Notes: generated by a model from the sequence alone, not told the origin. A stretch of 64,000 bases of DNA from Janthinobacterium sp. FW305-129 (GCF_020858115.1 NZ_JACYMM010000011.1:62001-126000); one strand, 5' to 3'; counted from the first letter of the stretch, positions 52,659 to 62,389 are shown. A program made the numbers and translations.

Positions 52659-53702
52659 ATGGACATCTCCGAACTACTCGCTTTCTCCGTCAGCAACAAG
52701 GCTTCCGACCTGCACCTGTCTTCCGGCTTGCCGCCGATGATACGGGTCCATGGCGACGTGCGCCGCCTCAACGTGGCGCCGCTCGAGCACAAGGAAGTGC
52801 ACAGCATGATCTACGACATCATGAACGACAGCCAGCGCAAGGCGTATGAAGAGGCGCTGGAATGCGATTTCTCGTTCGAAATTCCCGGCCTGGCCCGTTT
52901 CCGCGTCAACGCCTACAACCAGGAACGGGGGGCTTCGGCCGTGCTGCGCACGATTCCATCGAAGGTGCTGACCCTGGAAGACCTGAATGCGCCGCGCATC
53001 TTCGGCGAACTGGCCATGCGCCCGCGGGGACTCGTGCTGGTGACGGGGCCGACGGGTTCGGGCAAGTCGACCACCCTGGCGGCGATGGTGAACCACGTCA
53101 ACGAGCGCCTCAACCACCATATATTGACCATCGAAGACCCGATCGAATTCGTGCATGAGCCGAAAAAATGCCTGATCAACCAGCGCGAGGTGGGCTCGCA
53201 CACGCATTCGTTCAGCAACGCGCTGCGCTCGGCCCTGCGCGAAGACCCGGACGTCATTTTAGTGGGCGAGTTGCGCGACCTGGAAACCATCCGCCTGGCG
53301 CTGACGGCGGCCGAAACGGGCCACCTCGTGTTCGGCACCCTGCACACCTCGTCGGCGGCCAAATCCATCGACCGCATCATCGACGTCTTTCCCGCCGAGG
53401 AAAAGGAAATGGTGCGCGCCATGCTGTCCGAATCGCTGCAAGCCGTGATTTCGCAAAACTTGCTTAAAACCAAGGATGGCACGGGCCGCGTGGCCGCGCA
53501 TGAAATCATGCTGGCCACGCCGGCCGTGCGCAACCTGATCCGCGAAGCGAAAGTGGCGCAAATGTATTCGGCCATCCAGACGGGCAGCAACGTGGGCATG
53601 CAGACCCTGGACCAGTGCCTGTCCGACCTGGTGCGGCGCGGCACGATCTCGGCGGAAACGGCCCGCTCGGCCGCCAAGGCGCCCGAAAACTTCCCCGGAT
53701 AA
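52659..53702 (+). CDS. pilT: Type IV pilus retraction ATPase PilT
   Basis: 347 residues. N-terminal PAS-like N1D, then the hexameric ATPase core: Walker A GPTGSGKSTT (about 127-136), Asp box EDPIEFVHE, Walker B-type ILVGELRDLETI and His box ETGHLVFGTLHTSSA, and the C-terminal AIRNLIRE-equivalent AVRNLIREAK. It depolymerises pili for twitching and DNA uptake. pilU follows after 3 bp. Confidence 0.97.
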   Translation: MDISELLAFSVSNKASDLHLSSGLPPMIRVHGDVRRLNVAPLEHKEVHSMIYDIMNDSQRKAYEEALECDFSFEIPGLARFRVNAYNQERGASAVLRTIPSKVLTLEDLNAPRIFGELAMRPRGLVLVTGPTGSGKSTTLAAMVNHVNERLNHHILTIEDPIEFVHEPKKCLINQREVGSHTHSFSNALRSALREDPDVILVGELRDLETIRLALTAAETGHLVFGTLHTSSAAKSIDRIIDVFPAEEKEMVRAMLSESLQAVISQNLLKTKDGTGRVAAHEIMLATPAVRNLIREAKVAQMYSAIQTGSNVGMQTLDQCLSDLVRRGTISAETARSAAKAPENFPG

Positions 53703-53705
53703 GCC

Positions 53706-54845
53706 ATGCAGACCAACCACGAACACTATGGCGCCATGCACGCGCTGCTGGCGCAGATGCGCGCGCGGGGCGGCTCGGACCTGTTCATCACGGCCGGTTT
53801 TCCGCCCGCCATCAAGCTCGACGGCAAGCTGACGCCGCTGACGGGTGGCGCGCTGGCCGCGCAGCAGGCGGCCGGCTACGTGCGCGCCGTCATGAACGAA
53901 CGCCAGGCGGCCGAGTTCGAATCGAGCCGCGAAGCCAATTTCGCCATCAGCCCGGAGGGCCTGGGGCGCTTCCGCGTGTCCGCCTTCGTGCAGATGGGCC
54001 AGGCAGGCATGGTCTTGCGCTTGATCAATACCGCCATCCCTACCCTGGATGGGCTCGGTTTACCCGCCATCCTGCAGGACGTGGTGATGAGCAAGCGCGG
54101 CCTCGTCATCATGGTGGGCGCCACGGGCTGCGGCAAGTCGACCACCCTGGCGGCCATGGTGGGCCACCGCAACGCGCACAGCCATGGCCACATCATCACC
54201 ATCGAAGACCCCGTGGAATTCATCCATCCGCACGGCAACTGCATCGTCACCCAGCGCGAAGTGGGCGTCGATACGGACGACTGGGCCACGGCCCTGAAAA
54301 ACACCCTGCGCCAGGCGCCCGACGTGATCCAGATCGGAGAGATACGCGACCGCGACACCATGGACCACGCCATCGCATTCGCCGAGACGGGCCATCTGTG
54401 CCTGGCCACCCTGCACGCGAACAACGCCAACCAGGCGCTGGACCGCATCATCAATTTCTTCCCCGAAGAGCGGCGCCAGCAACTGCTGATGGATCTGTCG
54501 CTGAATTTAAAAGGCATGATTTCGCAGCGTTTGATCCCCAACAAGGAAGGCGGCGGACGCAAGGCGGCGCTGGAAATCCTGCTCAATTCGCCGCTGATGA
54601 GCGACCTGATCTTCAAGGGCCAGGTGCACGAGATCAAGGAATTGATGAAAAAATCGCGCGAACATGGCATGCAGACCTTCGACCAGGCCCTGTTCGACCT
54701 GCACGAGGCGGGCGCCATCAGCTATGAAGATGCGCTGCGCAATGCGGATTCCGTCAACGACCTGCGCCTGGCGATCAAGCTCAAGGGCGCAACGGCGCCG
54801 GAAGCCGCGCCGCCCTCAACCGCCACCAAGCTGGGACTCCTCTGA
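53706..54845 (+). CDS. pilU: PilT-like retraction ATPase PilU
   Basis: 379 residues. Walker A VGATGCGKSTT, Asp box EDPVEFIHP, Walker B IQIGEIRDRDTM and His box ETGHLCLATLHANN are intact; QLLMDLSLNLKGMISQRLIP is typical of PilU. It assists PilT in forceful retraction. The C-terminal extension beyond PilT length is rich in Ala/Pro. It ends 1 bp before the glutathione peroxidase gene. Confidence 0.96.
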   Translation: MQTNHEHYGAMHALLAQMRARGGSDLFITAGFPPAIKLDGKLTPLTGGALAAQQAAGYVRAVMNERQAAEFESSREANFAISPEGLGRFRVSAFVQMGQAGMVLRLINTAIPTLDGLGLPAILQDVVMSKRGLVIMVGATGCGKSTTLAAMVGHRNAHSHGHIITIEDPVEFIHPHGNCIVTQREVGVDTDDWATALKNTLRQAPDVIQIGEIRDRDTMDHAIAFAETGHLCLATLHANNANQALDRIINFFPEERRQQLLMDLSLNLKGMISQRLIPNKEGGGRKAALEILLNSPLMSDLIFKGQVHEIKELMKKSREHGMQTFDQALFDLHEAGAISYEDALRNADSVNDLRLAIKLKGATAPEAAPPSTATKLGLL

Positions 54846-54846
54846 C

Positions 54847-55332
54847 ATGAGCAACATCCACGATCTCCAGGCCACCGCGCTGGACGGCACGCCCGTCGAC
54901 CTGGCGCGCTACAAGGGCAAGGTCTTGCTGATCGTCAACACGGCCAGCGCCTGCGGCTTCACGCCCCAATATGCGGGACTGGAAGCGCTGTACCGCGAAT
55001 TCCACGAGCAGGGGCTGGTCGTGCTGGGTTTTCCCTGCAATCAATTCCGCCAGCAGGAACCGGGCTCGCATGCCGAGATCGGCGCCTTTTGCGAAAAGAA
55101 CTTCGGCGTCACCTTTCCCCTGTTTGCCAAGGTCGACGTAAATGGCCCGCATACGCATCCCCTGTTTGCGCAATTAAAACAGGCGGCGCCCGGCATATTG
55201 GGCACGCAATCGATCAAATGGAATTTCACCAAGTTTTTGGTGCGCAAGGATGGCAGCGTATTTCGCCGCTACGCGACGGCCAGCAAACCGGCCAGCCTGG
55301 CGGCCGACATACGGCAATTGCTACAGGAATAG
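54847..55332 (+). CDS. Glutathione peroxidase family thiol peroxidase
   Basis: 161 residues from ATG 54847. The peroxidatic residue is Cys (C36 in NTASACGFTPQY), with the catalytic Gln (CNQFRQQEPG) and Trp (KWNFTKFLV). A further Cys (FCEKNFGV) could be the resolving residue of the thioredoxin-dependent type common in bacteria. Cotranscription with pilTU is possible since only 1 bp separates them. Confidence 0.94.
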   Translation: MSNIHDLQATALDGTPVDLARYKGKVLLIVNTASACGFTPQYAGLEALYREFHEQGLVVLGFPCNQFRQQEPGSHAEIGAFCEKNFGVTFPLFAKVDVNGPHTHPLFAQLKQAAPGILGTQSIKWNFTKFLVRKDGSVFRRYATASKPASLAADIRQLLQE

Positions 55333-55478
55333 AAACTCAATACTTTGATTTAAGACAATAATCATGTGAAATCGGCAAAAGCGTATTTATTTCATGCTTG
55401 ATATCAATATTGTGTTTCAAATAGCAAATATCGGTGATAATGTTTACATAATTATTCGCAGATATCGATCAAAAAACG

Positions 55479-57626
55479 ATGCCAGTCTTTGGGAAAATAT
55501 TATCTTCATGGATGCGGATGGGTATTTATTCCCGCCTCTTCATCCCTATTATCTTCCTGATACTCGCCGTTTCCGCCGTCCGCTATCACGCCCTGCTCGG
55601 TACGGAAACGGCGCTGGCCAAGGCGCGCTACCAGAGCGATGCCCGGCAACTCGACCTGTTCCTCGCCAATAGCGTGCTGCCGCTGGCCGTGCATACGGAC
55701 ACTCAGGCGATGCGCGACAGCGTGCGGCAAGTGCTGCGCAGCGCCCTGCCGCTGAACCGCAGCCTCGTTTCCGCCCGCTGGGACACGGCTGGCGCGCATG
55801 TCGAAGTGCTGGCCAACAACAAGCTGGCCGGCACACGAGCCACGGTGCCGGCATGGTTCGAGCGCCTGGCCGGCATCACGGCCATCCGCAGCCGCCTGAC
55901 GGTGGCGCTGCCGGACGGCGGCGACGGCATCCTCGACCTGCACTACACGCCCGGCCTGCCCCTGGCGCAGGTGTGGCACAAGGTGCGCGAACAGGCCATC
56001 CTCAGCAGCATCAATATCGTGCTCGTCTTCCTCTTGCTGGGCCTGATCCTGGCGACGCACCGCCGGCTGCTGGCCCGCTTCGTGCAAGCGACCGACCGCT
56101 TCCGCGATGGCAACTTCGCCGTGCGCCTGGCGGCCGGCGCCACGCCCGAGGCGCAAGCCGTGTCGCAATCGTTCAACGGCATGGCCGGCGATATCGAAGA
56201 GCTGTTGACCTCGCTCAAGACCAGCCAGCGCCAACTGGGCGAACAACTGAACGAAACCGTGCACATGCAGCAGGCGCTGCAAAAGCTGTCGTGGCAAAAC
56301 TACAATGATGTGCTGACGGGCTTGCCCAACCGTGCCGCGCTGGCCGCCCGCTTCGAACAGGAACTGTTCCTCGCGCGCGAACGCCAGCGCCTGCTGGCCG
56401 TCTGCCTGTTCGACCTCGACCACTTCCAGGCCATCAACGACCGCTACGGCGCCGAGGCGGGCGATGAAATCCTCAAGCAGGTGGCCGGCCGCCTGCACGG
56501 TTTTGCGGGCCAGGTCCATTACGCGGCGCGCCTGGGCGGCGATGAATTCGTCATGCTGCTGTGCGGCCAGGCCAGCATCGCCAGCATCGAACAGAACGTC
56601 ACGCAGCTGATGGCTGAGCTGGACCGCCCCTACCAGTGCGACCAGCAGGCGCTGCACATGACGGCCAGCGCCGGCATCGCCGTCTACGCGGGCAAGGACC
56701 TGAATACGGAAAGCCTGCTGCGCCACGCCGACCACGCCGTCTACCAGGCGAAACTGACGGGGCGCAACCAGTACCACTTCTTCGACACCAATCTCGACGA
56801 GGAAGTGCGCACCCACCACAACCAGCGCACGGAAGTGCGCCAGGCCCTGATCAACGGCGAACTGCGGCTGTACTACCAGCCCAAGGTGAACATGCGCGCC
56901 GGCACGGTGGTGGGCATGGAAGCGCTGCTGCGCTGGCAGCATCCGCGCCGCGGCGTGCTGGCGCCCGCGCAATTCCTGCCGCTGGTGGAACAGACGGACC
57001 TGATCATCGATATCGGCGAATGGGTGCTGCGCCAGGCCCTGTGGCAGATGCAGCGCTGGACGGCAAGCGGCAAGCACTGGGTGGTCAGCGTGAACATCGC
57101 GGCGCGCCACTTCCAGCAACCTGACTTCGTCTCGCGCCTGGAAACCATCCTCGGCGAATTTCCCGGCGTGCGCGCCAGCATGCTGGAACTGGAAATCCTC
57201 GAATCGTCGGCCCTGCACGACATCGAAGACGTGCGCCGCATCATCCGCGCCTGCCAGGCACTGGGCATCACCTTCGCGCTCGACGATTTCGGCACCGGCT
57301 ACTCGTCGATGTCATATTTAAAACGCCTGCCGGCGAACATCGTCAAGATCGACCAGAGCTTCGTGCGCAATATGCTCAACGACCGCGACGACCTGCACCT
57401 GGTGCGCGCCGTCATCGGCCTGGCCCGTTCGTTTTCCCTGACGGTGATCGCCGAAGGCGTGGAAAGCGTCGAGCATGGCGCGCGCCTGATCCAGCTGGGC
57501 TGCGACCTGGCGCAAGGCTACGGCATCGCCCGCCCCATGCCGGCCGACGCCGTGCTGGAGTGGGCGGCCAACTTCGTGCCAGCGCCGCAATGGCGCATCG
57601 CCCAGTACAGCGAAGCGCCTATTTGA
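55479..57626 (+). CDS. Membrane GGDEF-EAL cyclic-di-GMP protein with HAMP
   Basis: 715 residues from ATG 55479. Order: first helix (about 14-35, LFIPIIFLILAVSAV), a periplasmic sensory region (about 36-170), second helix (about 172-192), HAMP (195-250), GGDEF (about 280-430) and EAL (about 450-700). The cyclase signature G-G-D-E-F is intact (near residue 352) but the upstream R-x-x-D inhibitory site is absent. EAL is intact (GMEALLRWQHP near 480) with DDFGTGYSS and the late VIAEGVES motif. Both synthesis and hydrolysis are possible. It overlaps the convergent glcF by 8 bp. Confidence 0.95.
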   Translation: MPVFGKILSSWMRMGIYSRLFIPIIFLILAVSAVRYHALLGTETALAKARYQSDARQLDLFLANSVLPLAVHTDTQAMRDSVRQVLRSALPLNRSLVSARWDTAGAHVEVLANNKLAGTRATVPAWFERLAGITAIRSRLTVALPDGGDGILDLHYTPGLPLAQVWHKVREQAILSSINIVLVFLLLGLILATHRRLLARFVQATDRFRDGNFAVRLAAGATPEAQAVSQSFNGMAGDIEELLTSLKTSQRQLGEQLNETVHMQQALQKLSWQNYNDVLTGLPNRAALAARFEQELFLARERQRLLAVCLFDLDHFQAINDRYGAEAGDEILKQVAGRLHGFAGQVHYAARLGGDEFVMLLCGQASIASIEQNVTQLMAELDRPYQCDQQALHMTASAGIAVYAGKDLNTESLLRHADHAVYQAKLTGRNQYHFFDTNLDEEVRTHHNQRTEVRQALINGELRLYYQPKVNMRAGTVVGMEALLRWQHPRRGVLAPAQFLPLVEQTDLIIDIGEWVLRQALWQMQRWTASGKHWVVSVNIAARHFQQPDFVSRLETILGEFPGVRASMLELEILESSALHDIEDVRRIIRACQALGITFALDDFGTGYSSMSYLKRLPANIVKIDQSFVRNMLNDRDDLHLVRAVIGLARSFSLTVIAEGVESVEHGARLIQLGCDLAQGYGIARPMPADAVLEWAANFVPAPQWRIAQYSEAPI

Positions 57627-58848
57627 CGGGGATCAAGGCTGAATCGATCAGCTCGATCCAGTGCCGCACGGGCGTCTCCGTGCCCGACTGCAGATGGCTC
57701 AGGCAGCCGATATTCGCCGATACGATCTCGTCCGGCTCGCACGCTTCCAGGTTCGCCAGCTTGTTGTCGCGCAGCTGCTGCGACAGGGCCGGCTGCAGGA
57801 TCGAATACGTACCGGCCGAACCGCAGCACAGATGGCTGTCGGCGCACAGGCGCACGTCGACGCCGACGGCGCGCAGCACCTGCTCCACCTTGCCGCGCAC
57901 CTGCTGGCCGTGCTGTAGGGTGCATGGCGGATGGTACGCCACTTTTTTCAGTATGCGCCCTTGCAGCAGCGCCACCAGTTCCGCCTCAAAGGCCGGCATG
58001 ATCTCGGACAGATCGCGCGTCAGTGCCGCGATGCGCCGCGCCTTGTCCGCATATTGCGCATCGTGCGCCAGCAGGTGGCCGTATTCCTTCACCGTGGCGC
58101 CGCAGCCGGAGGCCGTCATGACGATGGCTTCGGCGCTGTCGACGTACGGCCACCAGGCGTCGATATTGCGGCGCATGTCGTCCAGCGCCGCTTCCTGGTC
58201 GTTCAGGTGATGGCGCAGGGCGCCGCAGCAGCCCGCCTTGGGCGCGACGATCAATTGCACGCCGAGCGCGTCGAGCACGCGCGCCGTGGCGGCGTTGATG
58301 TTCGGCGACATGGCCGGCTGCACGCAGCCGTCGAGCAGCAGCATGGTGCGCGCATGCTGGCGCGCGGGCCATGCGCCGGCGGCGGCACCGGGACGCAATT
58401 TGTCCTGCAAGCCTTTTGACAGCAAGGGCCGCAGCGCCTGCCCCGCCTTGTACACGGGCGTAAACAGCCAGCGGCGCGGCAAGGCTTCCTTCAGGGCGAA
58501 GCGCAAGGCCCGTTCGCGCAAGGGGCGCTGCACGCGCTGCTCGACGACGTTGCGGCCGATGTCGACCAGGCGCCCGTACTGCACGCCGGAGGGACAGGTC
58601 GACTCGCAGTTGCGGCAGGTCAGACAGCGGTCCAGGTGCGTCTGCGTCTTGGCCGTGACGGGCGCGCCCTCCAATACCTGCTTGATCAGGTAGATGCGTC
58701 CGCGCGGGCCATCGAGTTCATCGCCCAGCAGCTGGTAGGTGGGACAGGTGGCCGTGCAAAAGCCGCAATGCACGCAGGCGCGCAGGATGGCTTCGGCTTC
58801 GTCGCCTGCCGGTGTATTCTTGATGAAATCGGCGAGATTGGTTTGCAT
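57619..58848 (-). CDS. glcF: Glycolate oxidase iron-sulfur subunit
   Basis: 409 residues. Two N-terminal ferredoxin motifs, CVHCGFCTATCP and CLTCRNCESTCP, each followed by Pro, bind [4Fe-4S] clusters. Two C-terminal CCG domains (GCCGALRHHL and CCGSAGTYSI) complete the family pattern. It passes electrons from GlcD to the quinone pool. 4 bp after glcE. Confidence 0.96.
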   Translation of the reverse strand: MQTNLADFIKNTPAGDEAEAILRACVHCGFCTATCPTYQLLGDELDGPRGRIYLIKQVLEGAPVTAKTQTHLDRCLTCRNCESTCPSGVQYGRLVDIGRNVVEQRVQRPLRERALRFALKEALPRRWLFTPVYKAGQALRPLLSKGLQDKLRPGAAAGAWPARQHARTMLLLDGCVQPAMSPNINAATARVLDALGVQLIVAPKAGCCGALRHHLNDQEAALDDMRRNIDAWWPYVDSAEAIVMTASGCGATVKEYGHLLAHDAQYADKARRIAALTRDLSEIMPAFEAELVALLQGRILKKVAYHPPCTLQHGQQVRGKVEQVLRAVGVDVRLCADSHLCCGSAGTYSILQPALSQQLRDNKLANLEACEPDEIVSANIGCLSHLQSGTETPVRHWIELIDSALIPVK

Positions 58849-58852
58849 GCGC

Positions 58853-59923
58853 TCAAGTCATTCTGTGCGGGTTGAAGATGCCGGCCGGGTCGAACGCCTG
58901 CCGCAGGCGCTGGTGGATTTTCTCAACGGCCGGCGCCAGCGGGTGGAACACGCCCACGGCCTTGTCGCCGCCGCGGAACAGGGTGGCGTGGCCGCCAGCG
59001 GCAGCCACGGCCTGGCGGATTTCCTGGGCGCCTTGCACATCGGCGTCGCCATCGAGCTTGAGCCAGCGCTGCGCGCCGCCCCACTCGATCAGCTGGCGCC
59101 CCTTGACGATTACGGCGCTGGCGTGCGGCGGCAGCGACAGCCGCCACAGGCTGCCCGCGCCCGCAAAAAAGTCGTGCGTCTGCTCGCGCAAGGACAGCCA
59201 GAAGGCGGCCGCGTCTTCGGGCGCCAGCAGCTCGCCCCCCAGCGACTGCAGCGCCGCCGACACGGCCGCCTCGGCGCCGGACAGGCGCACGCTCAAGACG
59301 CCATCGTGCCAGCAGCTGGCCGATATCGGCAGCGGTTGACCGGCCCATTCATTGAGCAAGCGCAAGGCGGCAATTTCCGCGCACGCCACGCGCAAGGTCG
59401 CTTCGCGCAGCGGCAGGGGCAGCACCTTCAGCGACACTTCCAGGATCAGGCCCAATGTGCCCAGGGACCCCGCCAGCAGGCGCGAGACATCGTAGCCGGC
59501 CACGTTTTTCATGACCTGCCCGCCAAAGACCAGGCGTTCGCCGTGGCCGTCCATCAGCACGGCACCCAGCACGAAGTCGCGCAAGGCCCCCGCGCTGGCC
59601 CGGCGCGGGCCGGACAGCGCGCAGGCGACGACGCCGCCCACCGTGGCGCCAGGGCCGAAGTGCGGCGGCTCGAAGGCCAGCATCTGGTTGCGCGCGGCCA
59701 GCGCCGCCTCGATCTCGGCGAGCGGCGTGCCGCAGCGGGCCGTGATCACCAGCTCCGTCGGTTCATAGTCGATGATGCCCGCATACGCGCGCGTGTCGAG
59801 CACCTCGCCATCGAGCTGCTGGCCATACCAGTCTTTCGTGCCGCCGCCGCGCAGGCGCAAGGGCTTGCCCGCCGCGCTGGCAGCGAGGATCTGCTGCCTG
59901 AATTGTTCCACTATCGCTTGCAA
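58853..59923 (-). CDS. glcE: Glycolate oxidase FAD-binding subunit GlcE
   Basis: 356 residues. PCMH-type FAD-binding domain (LRLRGGGTKDWYG ... LVITARCGTPLAEIEAAL ... GATVGGVVACALSGPRR ... KNVAGYDVSRLLAGSLGTLG). It is required with GlcD and GlcF for glycolate dehydrogenase activity. Between glcD (15 bp upstream) and glcF. Confidence 0.95.
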   Translation of the reverse strand: MQAIVEQFRQQILAASAAGKPLRLRGGGTKDWYGQQLDGEVLDTRAYAGIIDYEPTELVITARCGTPLAEIEAALAARNQMLAFEPPHFGPGATVGGVVACALSGPRRASAGALRDFVLGAVLMDGHGERLVFGGQVMKNVAGYDVSRLLAGSLGTLGLILEVSLKVLPLPLREATLRVACAEIAALRLLNEWAGQPLPISASCWHDGVLSVRLSGAEAAVSAALQSLGGELLAPEDAAAFWLSLREQTHDFFAGAGSLWRLSLPPHASAVIVKGRQLIEWGGAQRWLKLDGDADVQGAQEIRQAVAAAGGHATLFRGGDKAVGVFHPLAPAVEKIHQRLRQAFDPAGIFNPHRMT

Positions 59924-59938
59924 AGGAGTCTCCGGCGG

Positions 59939-61429
59939 TTAAAAACGGGGCAGGTTGGCGAATGGCAGCCGTCCCGCCGTCACATGCATCTTGCCGAATT
60001 CGGCGCAGCGGTTCAAGGTGGGTATCGCCTTGTCCGGGTTCAGCAGGGTATGGGGATCGAAGGCGCGCTTGACGGCAAAGAAGGCATCGAGTTCAGCGCG
60101 CGTAAACTGCACGCACATGGAATTGATCTTTTCCATGCCCACGCCATGTTCGCCCGTGATCGTGCCGCCCACGGCCACGCACAGGGCCAGGATGTCCGCG
60201 CCGAACGCTTCGGCGCGCTCGAATTCGCCGGGCATGTTGGCGTCGAACAGGATCAGCGGGTGAAGGTTGCCATCGCCCGCGTGGAACACATTGGCGCAGC
60301 GCAAGCCATGCGTCGTTTCCATGGCGGCGATGCCCGTCAGGACTTCGGCAAGGCGCTTGCGCGGGATGGTGCCGTCCATGCAGTAGTAGTCGGGCGAGAT
60401 GCGCCCCGCGGCGGGAAACGCGTTCTTGCGGCCGGACCAGAATTTCATGCGCTCCGCTTCCGACTGCGACACGGCAATCGCGCTGGCGCCCGCCCCTTCC
60501 AGCACGGCCGTCATGCGGGCGATTTCCTCTTCCACTTCCTCGTGCGTGCCGTCCGCTTCGCACAGCAAGATGGCCGCCGCATCCGTATCGTAGCCGGCCT
60601 TGACGAACGGTTCGACCATGCGCGACGAGGTCTGGTCCATCATTTCCAGCCCCGCCGGGATGATGCCGGCGGCGATCACGTTGGCCACGGCGTTGCCGCC
60701 CGTGACGACGTCGCCGAACGAGGCCATGATGACCCGCGCCGTCGCCGGTTTCGGTATCAGCTTGACCGTCACTTCCGTGACGATGCCCAGCATGCCTTCG
60801 GAGCCGATGAAGACGGCCAGCAGGTCGAGGCCGGGCGAGTCCAGGCATTCGCCGCCCAGTTCCAGCACGTCGCCATCAATGGTAACAACGCGCACGCGCA
60901 GCACATTGTGCACGGTCAAGCCGTACTTGAGGCAATGCACGCCGCCCGAGTTTTCCGCCACGTTGCCGCCGATGCTGCAGGCGATCTGCGACGAGGGGTC
61001 GGGCGCGTAATACAGCGAATATTGGGCCGCCGCTTCGGAAATGGCCAGATTGCGCACGCCCGGCTGCACCACGGCCGTGCGCGCATAGGCGTCGAGGCGC
61101 ACGATGCGGTTCAAACGCGCCGTCGACAGCACCACGCCGTCGGCGATGGGCAAGGCGCCGCCCGACAAGCCCGTGCCGGCGCCGCGCGGCACGATCGGCA
61201 CGCCAAGTTCGCGGCAGACGCCGAGGATGGCGATCACCTGTTCCTCCGTGTCGGGCAGGGTCACCACCATCGGCAGCTGGCGGTAGGCGGCCAGGCCGTC
61301 GCATTCGTAGGGGCGCGTATCTTCCGCGTCGGACAGCACGCAGCGGGCCGGCAGCACGGCCAGCAGGGCCGCGACGACGGTTTGCTGGCGCGCGGCGGTC
61401 AATCCGGATTCGGGGGCGGCATTGAGCAT
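59939..61429 (-). CDS. glcD: Glycolate oxidase catalytic subunit GlcD
   Basis: 496 residues from ATG 61429. FAD-binding domain (VPIVPRGAGTGLSGGALP; CSIGGNVAENSGGVHCLKYG) and the C-terminal FAD-oxidase domain with the catalytic NVFHAGDGNLHPLI and GTITGEHGVG. It oxidises glycolate to glyoxylate. First gene of glcDEF; no local GlcC-type regulator is visible. Divergent from the cobalamin adenosyltransferase gene (152-bp gap). Confidence 0.96.
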   Translation of the reverse strand: MLNAAPESGLTAARQQTVVAALLAVLPARCVLSDAEDTRPYECDGLAAYRQLPMVVTLPDTEEQVIAILGVCRELGVPIVPRGAGTGLSGGALPIADGVVLSTARLNRIVRLDAYARTAVVQPGVRNLAISEAAAQYSLYYAPDPSSQIACSIGGNVAENSGGVHCLKYGLTVHNVLRVRVVTIDGDVLELGGECLDSPGLDLLAVFIGSEGMLGIVTEVTVKLIPKPATARVIMASFGDVVTGGNAVANVIAAGIIPAGLEMMDQTSSRMVEPFVKAGYDTDAAAILLCEADGTHEEVEEEIARMTAVLEGAGASAIAVSQSEAERMKFWSGRKNAFPAAGRISPDYYCMDGTIPRKRLAEVLTGIAAMETTHGLRCANVFHAGDGNLHPLILFDANMPGEFERAEAFGADILALCVAVGGTITGEHGVGMEKINSMCVQFTRAELDAFFAVKRAFDPHTLLNPDKAIPTLNRCAEFGKMHVTAGRLPFANLPRF

Positions 61430-61581
61430 AGGAAAAATGAACAAAAGTGCATGGGCGTGCAACGATTGTAAGCACAAAAGTGGCGCGCAGCGCATTTTTT
61501 GTCCGATTTGCAGGCAAATCCGCGGCCAGGCGGCGCGCAGTGTCGTATGCTGCCCCCATTCTTCTTGACAGGATCGACATC

Positions 61582-62136
61582 ATGGGCAACCGACTTTCGA
61601 AAATCGCCACGCGCACGGGCGACAATGGCAGCACCGGCCTGGGCGACGGCAGCCGCACCAGCAAGGACAGCGCCCGCATCCACGCCATGGGCGACGTGGA
61701 CGAACTGAACTCCAACATCGGCTTGCTGCTGTGCGAAGCCATGCCCGACGCCTTGCGCGAGGAGCTGGTGGCCATCCAGCACGACCTGTTCGACCTGGGC
61801 GGAGAAATCTGCATTCCCGGCTACCAGCTGATCAAGGAGGAGCATGTGCTGCGCCTCGATGCGTTATTGGCGAAATACAATGCGGACTTGCCGGCCCTCT
61901 CCGAATTCATCCTGCCGGCCGGTTCGCGCGCCGCCTCGCTGGCGCACGTGTGCCGCACCGTGTGCCGCCGCGCCGAGCGCAGCATCGTCGCCCTGGCCAA
62001 TGCGGAACCCCTGCACGAACATCCGCGCCAGTACGTGAACCGCCTGTCGGACCTGCTGTTCGTGCTGTCGCGCGTGCTCAACCGCTTCGCCGGCGGCAGC
62101 GACGTGCTGTGGCGGCATGACCGCACGCGGGGATAA
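61582..62136 (+). CDS. PduO-type cob(I)alamin adenosyltransferase
   Basis: 184 residues from ATG 61582. PduO signatures: TRTGDNGSTGLGDGSR at the N-terminus (ATP binding), GDVDELNSNIG and the C-terminal CRRAERSIVAL ... YVNRLSDLLFVLSR. It makes adenosylcobalamin from cobalamin and ATP. It could feed AdoCbl enzymes and the CarH-like regulator at 1154-2104. No cobalamin riboswitch is seen upstream. Confidence 0.94.
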   Translation: MGNRLSKIATRTGDNGSTGLGDGSRTSKDSARIHAMGDVDELNSNIGLLLCEAMPDALREELVAIQHDLFDLGGEICIPGYQLIKEEHVLRLDALLAKYNADLPALSEFILPAGSRAASLAHVCRTVCRRAERSIVALANAEPLHEHPRQYVNRLSDLLFVLSRVLNRFAGGSDVLWRHDRTRG

Positions 62137-62188
62137 GGCCGCCACTGCCGGCTGACCAGCGTGCTGGCTGGCCGGCAAAATCATTTAT

Positions 62189-62389
62189 TTACGGCAAGTA
62201 CGGATCGCAGCGGTCGTTGCACAGCATATGTGCCTTGGTGCAGGCACCTGGCGAGGTCGGATGGTTGATCATGCACTGTTCCAGTTTGTCGTCGCAGGTC
62301 AGATAGCATTCCAGGTCACCGTCGCCGGCCATCGCATACGAGGCGCTGACGCCCATGGCAAACAAAAAGAACCCCAGTTTTTTGAACAT
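62189..62389 (-). CDS. Exported six-cysteine mini-protein 1
   Basis: 66 residues from ATG 62389 (AGGAG 5 nt upstream; a GTG six bases earlier is not favoured). Signal peptide MFKKLGFFLFAMGVSASYAMA. The mature chain of about 45 residues has six Cys spaced C-x3-C-x6-C-x10-C-x6-C-x3-C. The i, i+4, i+11 positions in each half would lie on one helix face, predicting a helical hairpin stapled by three disulfides (C1-C6, C2-C5, C3-C4). Not a family I recognise. Paralogue of the genes at 62481 and 63169. Confidence 0.82.
   Translation of the reverse strand: MFKKLGFFLFAMGVSASYAMAGDGDLECYLTCDDKLEQCMINHPTSPGACTKAHMLCNDRCDPYLP

Noticed and set aside
61430..61581. A cobalamin riboswitch before the adenosyltransferase gene
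   Set aside because: The 152-bp divergent gap is too short and shows no B12-box-like sequence.
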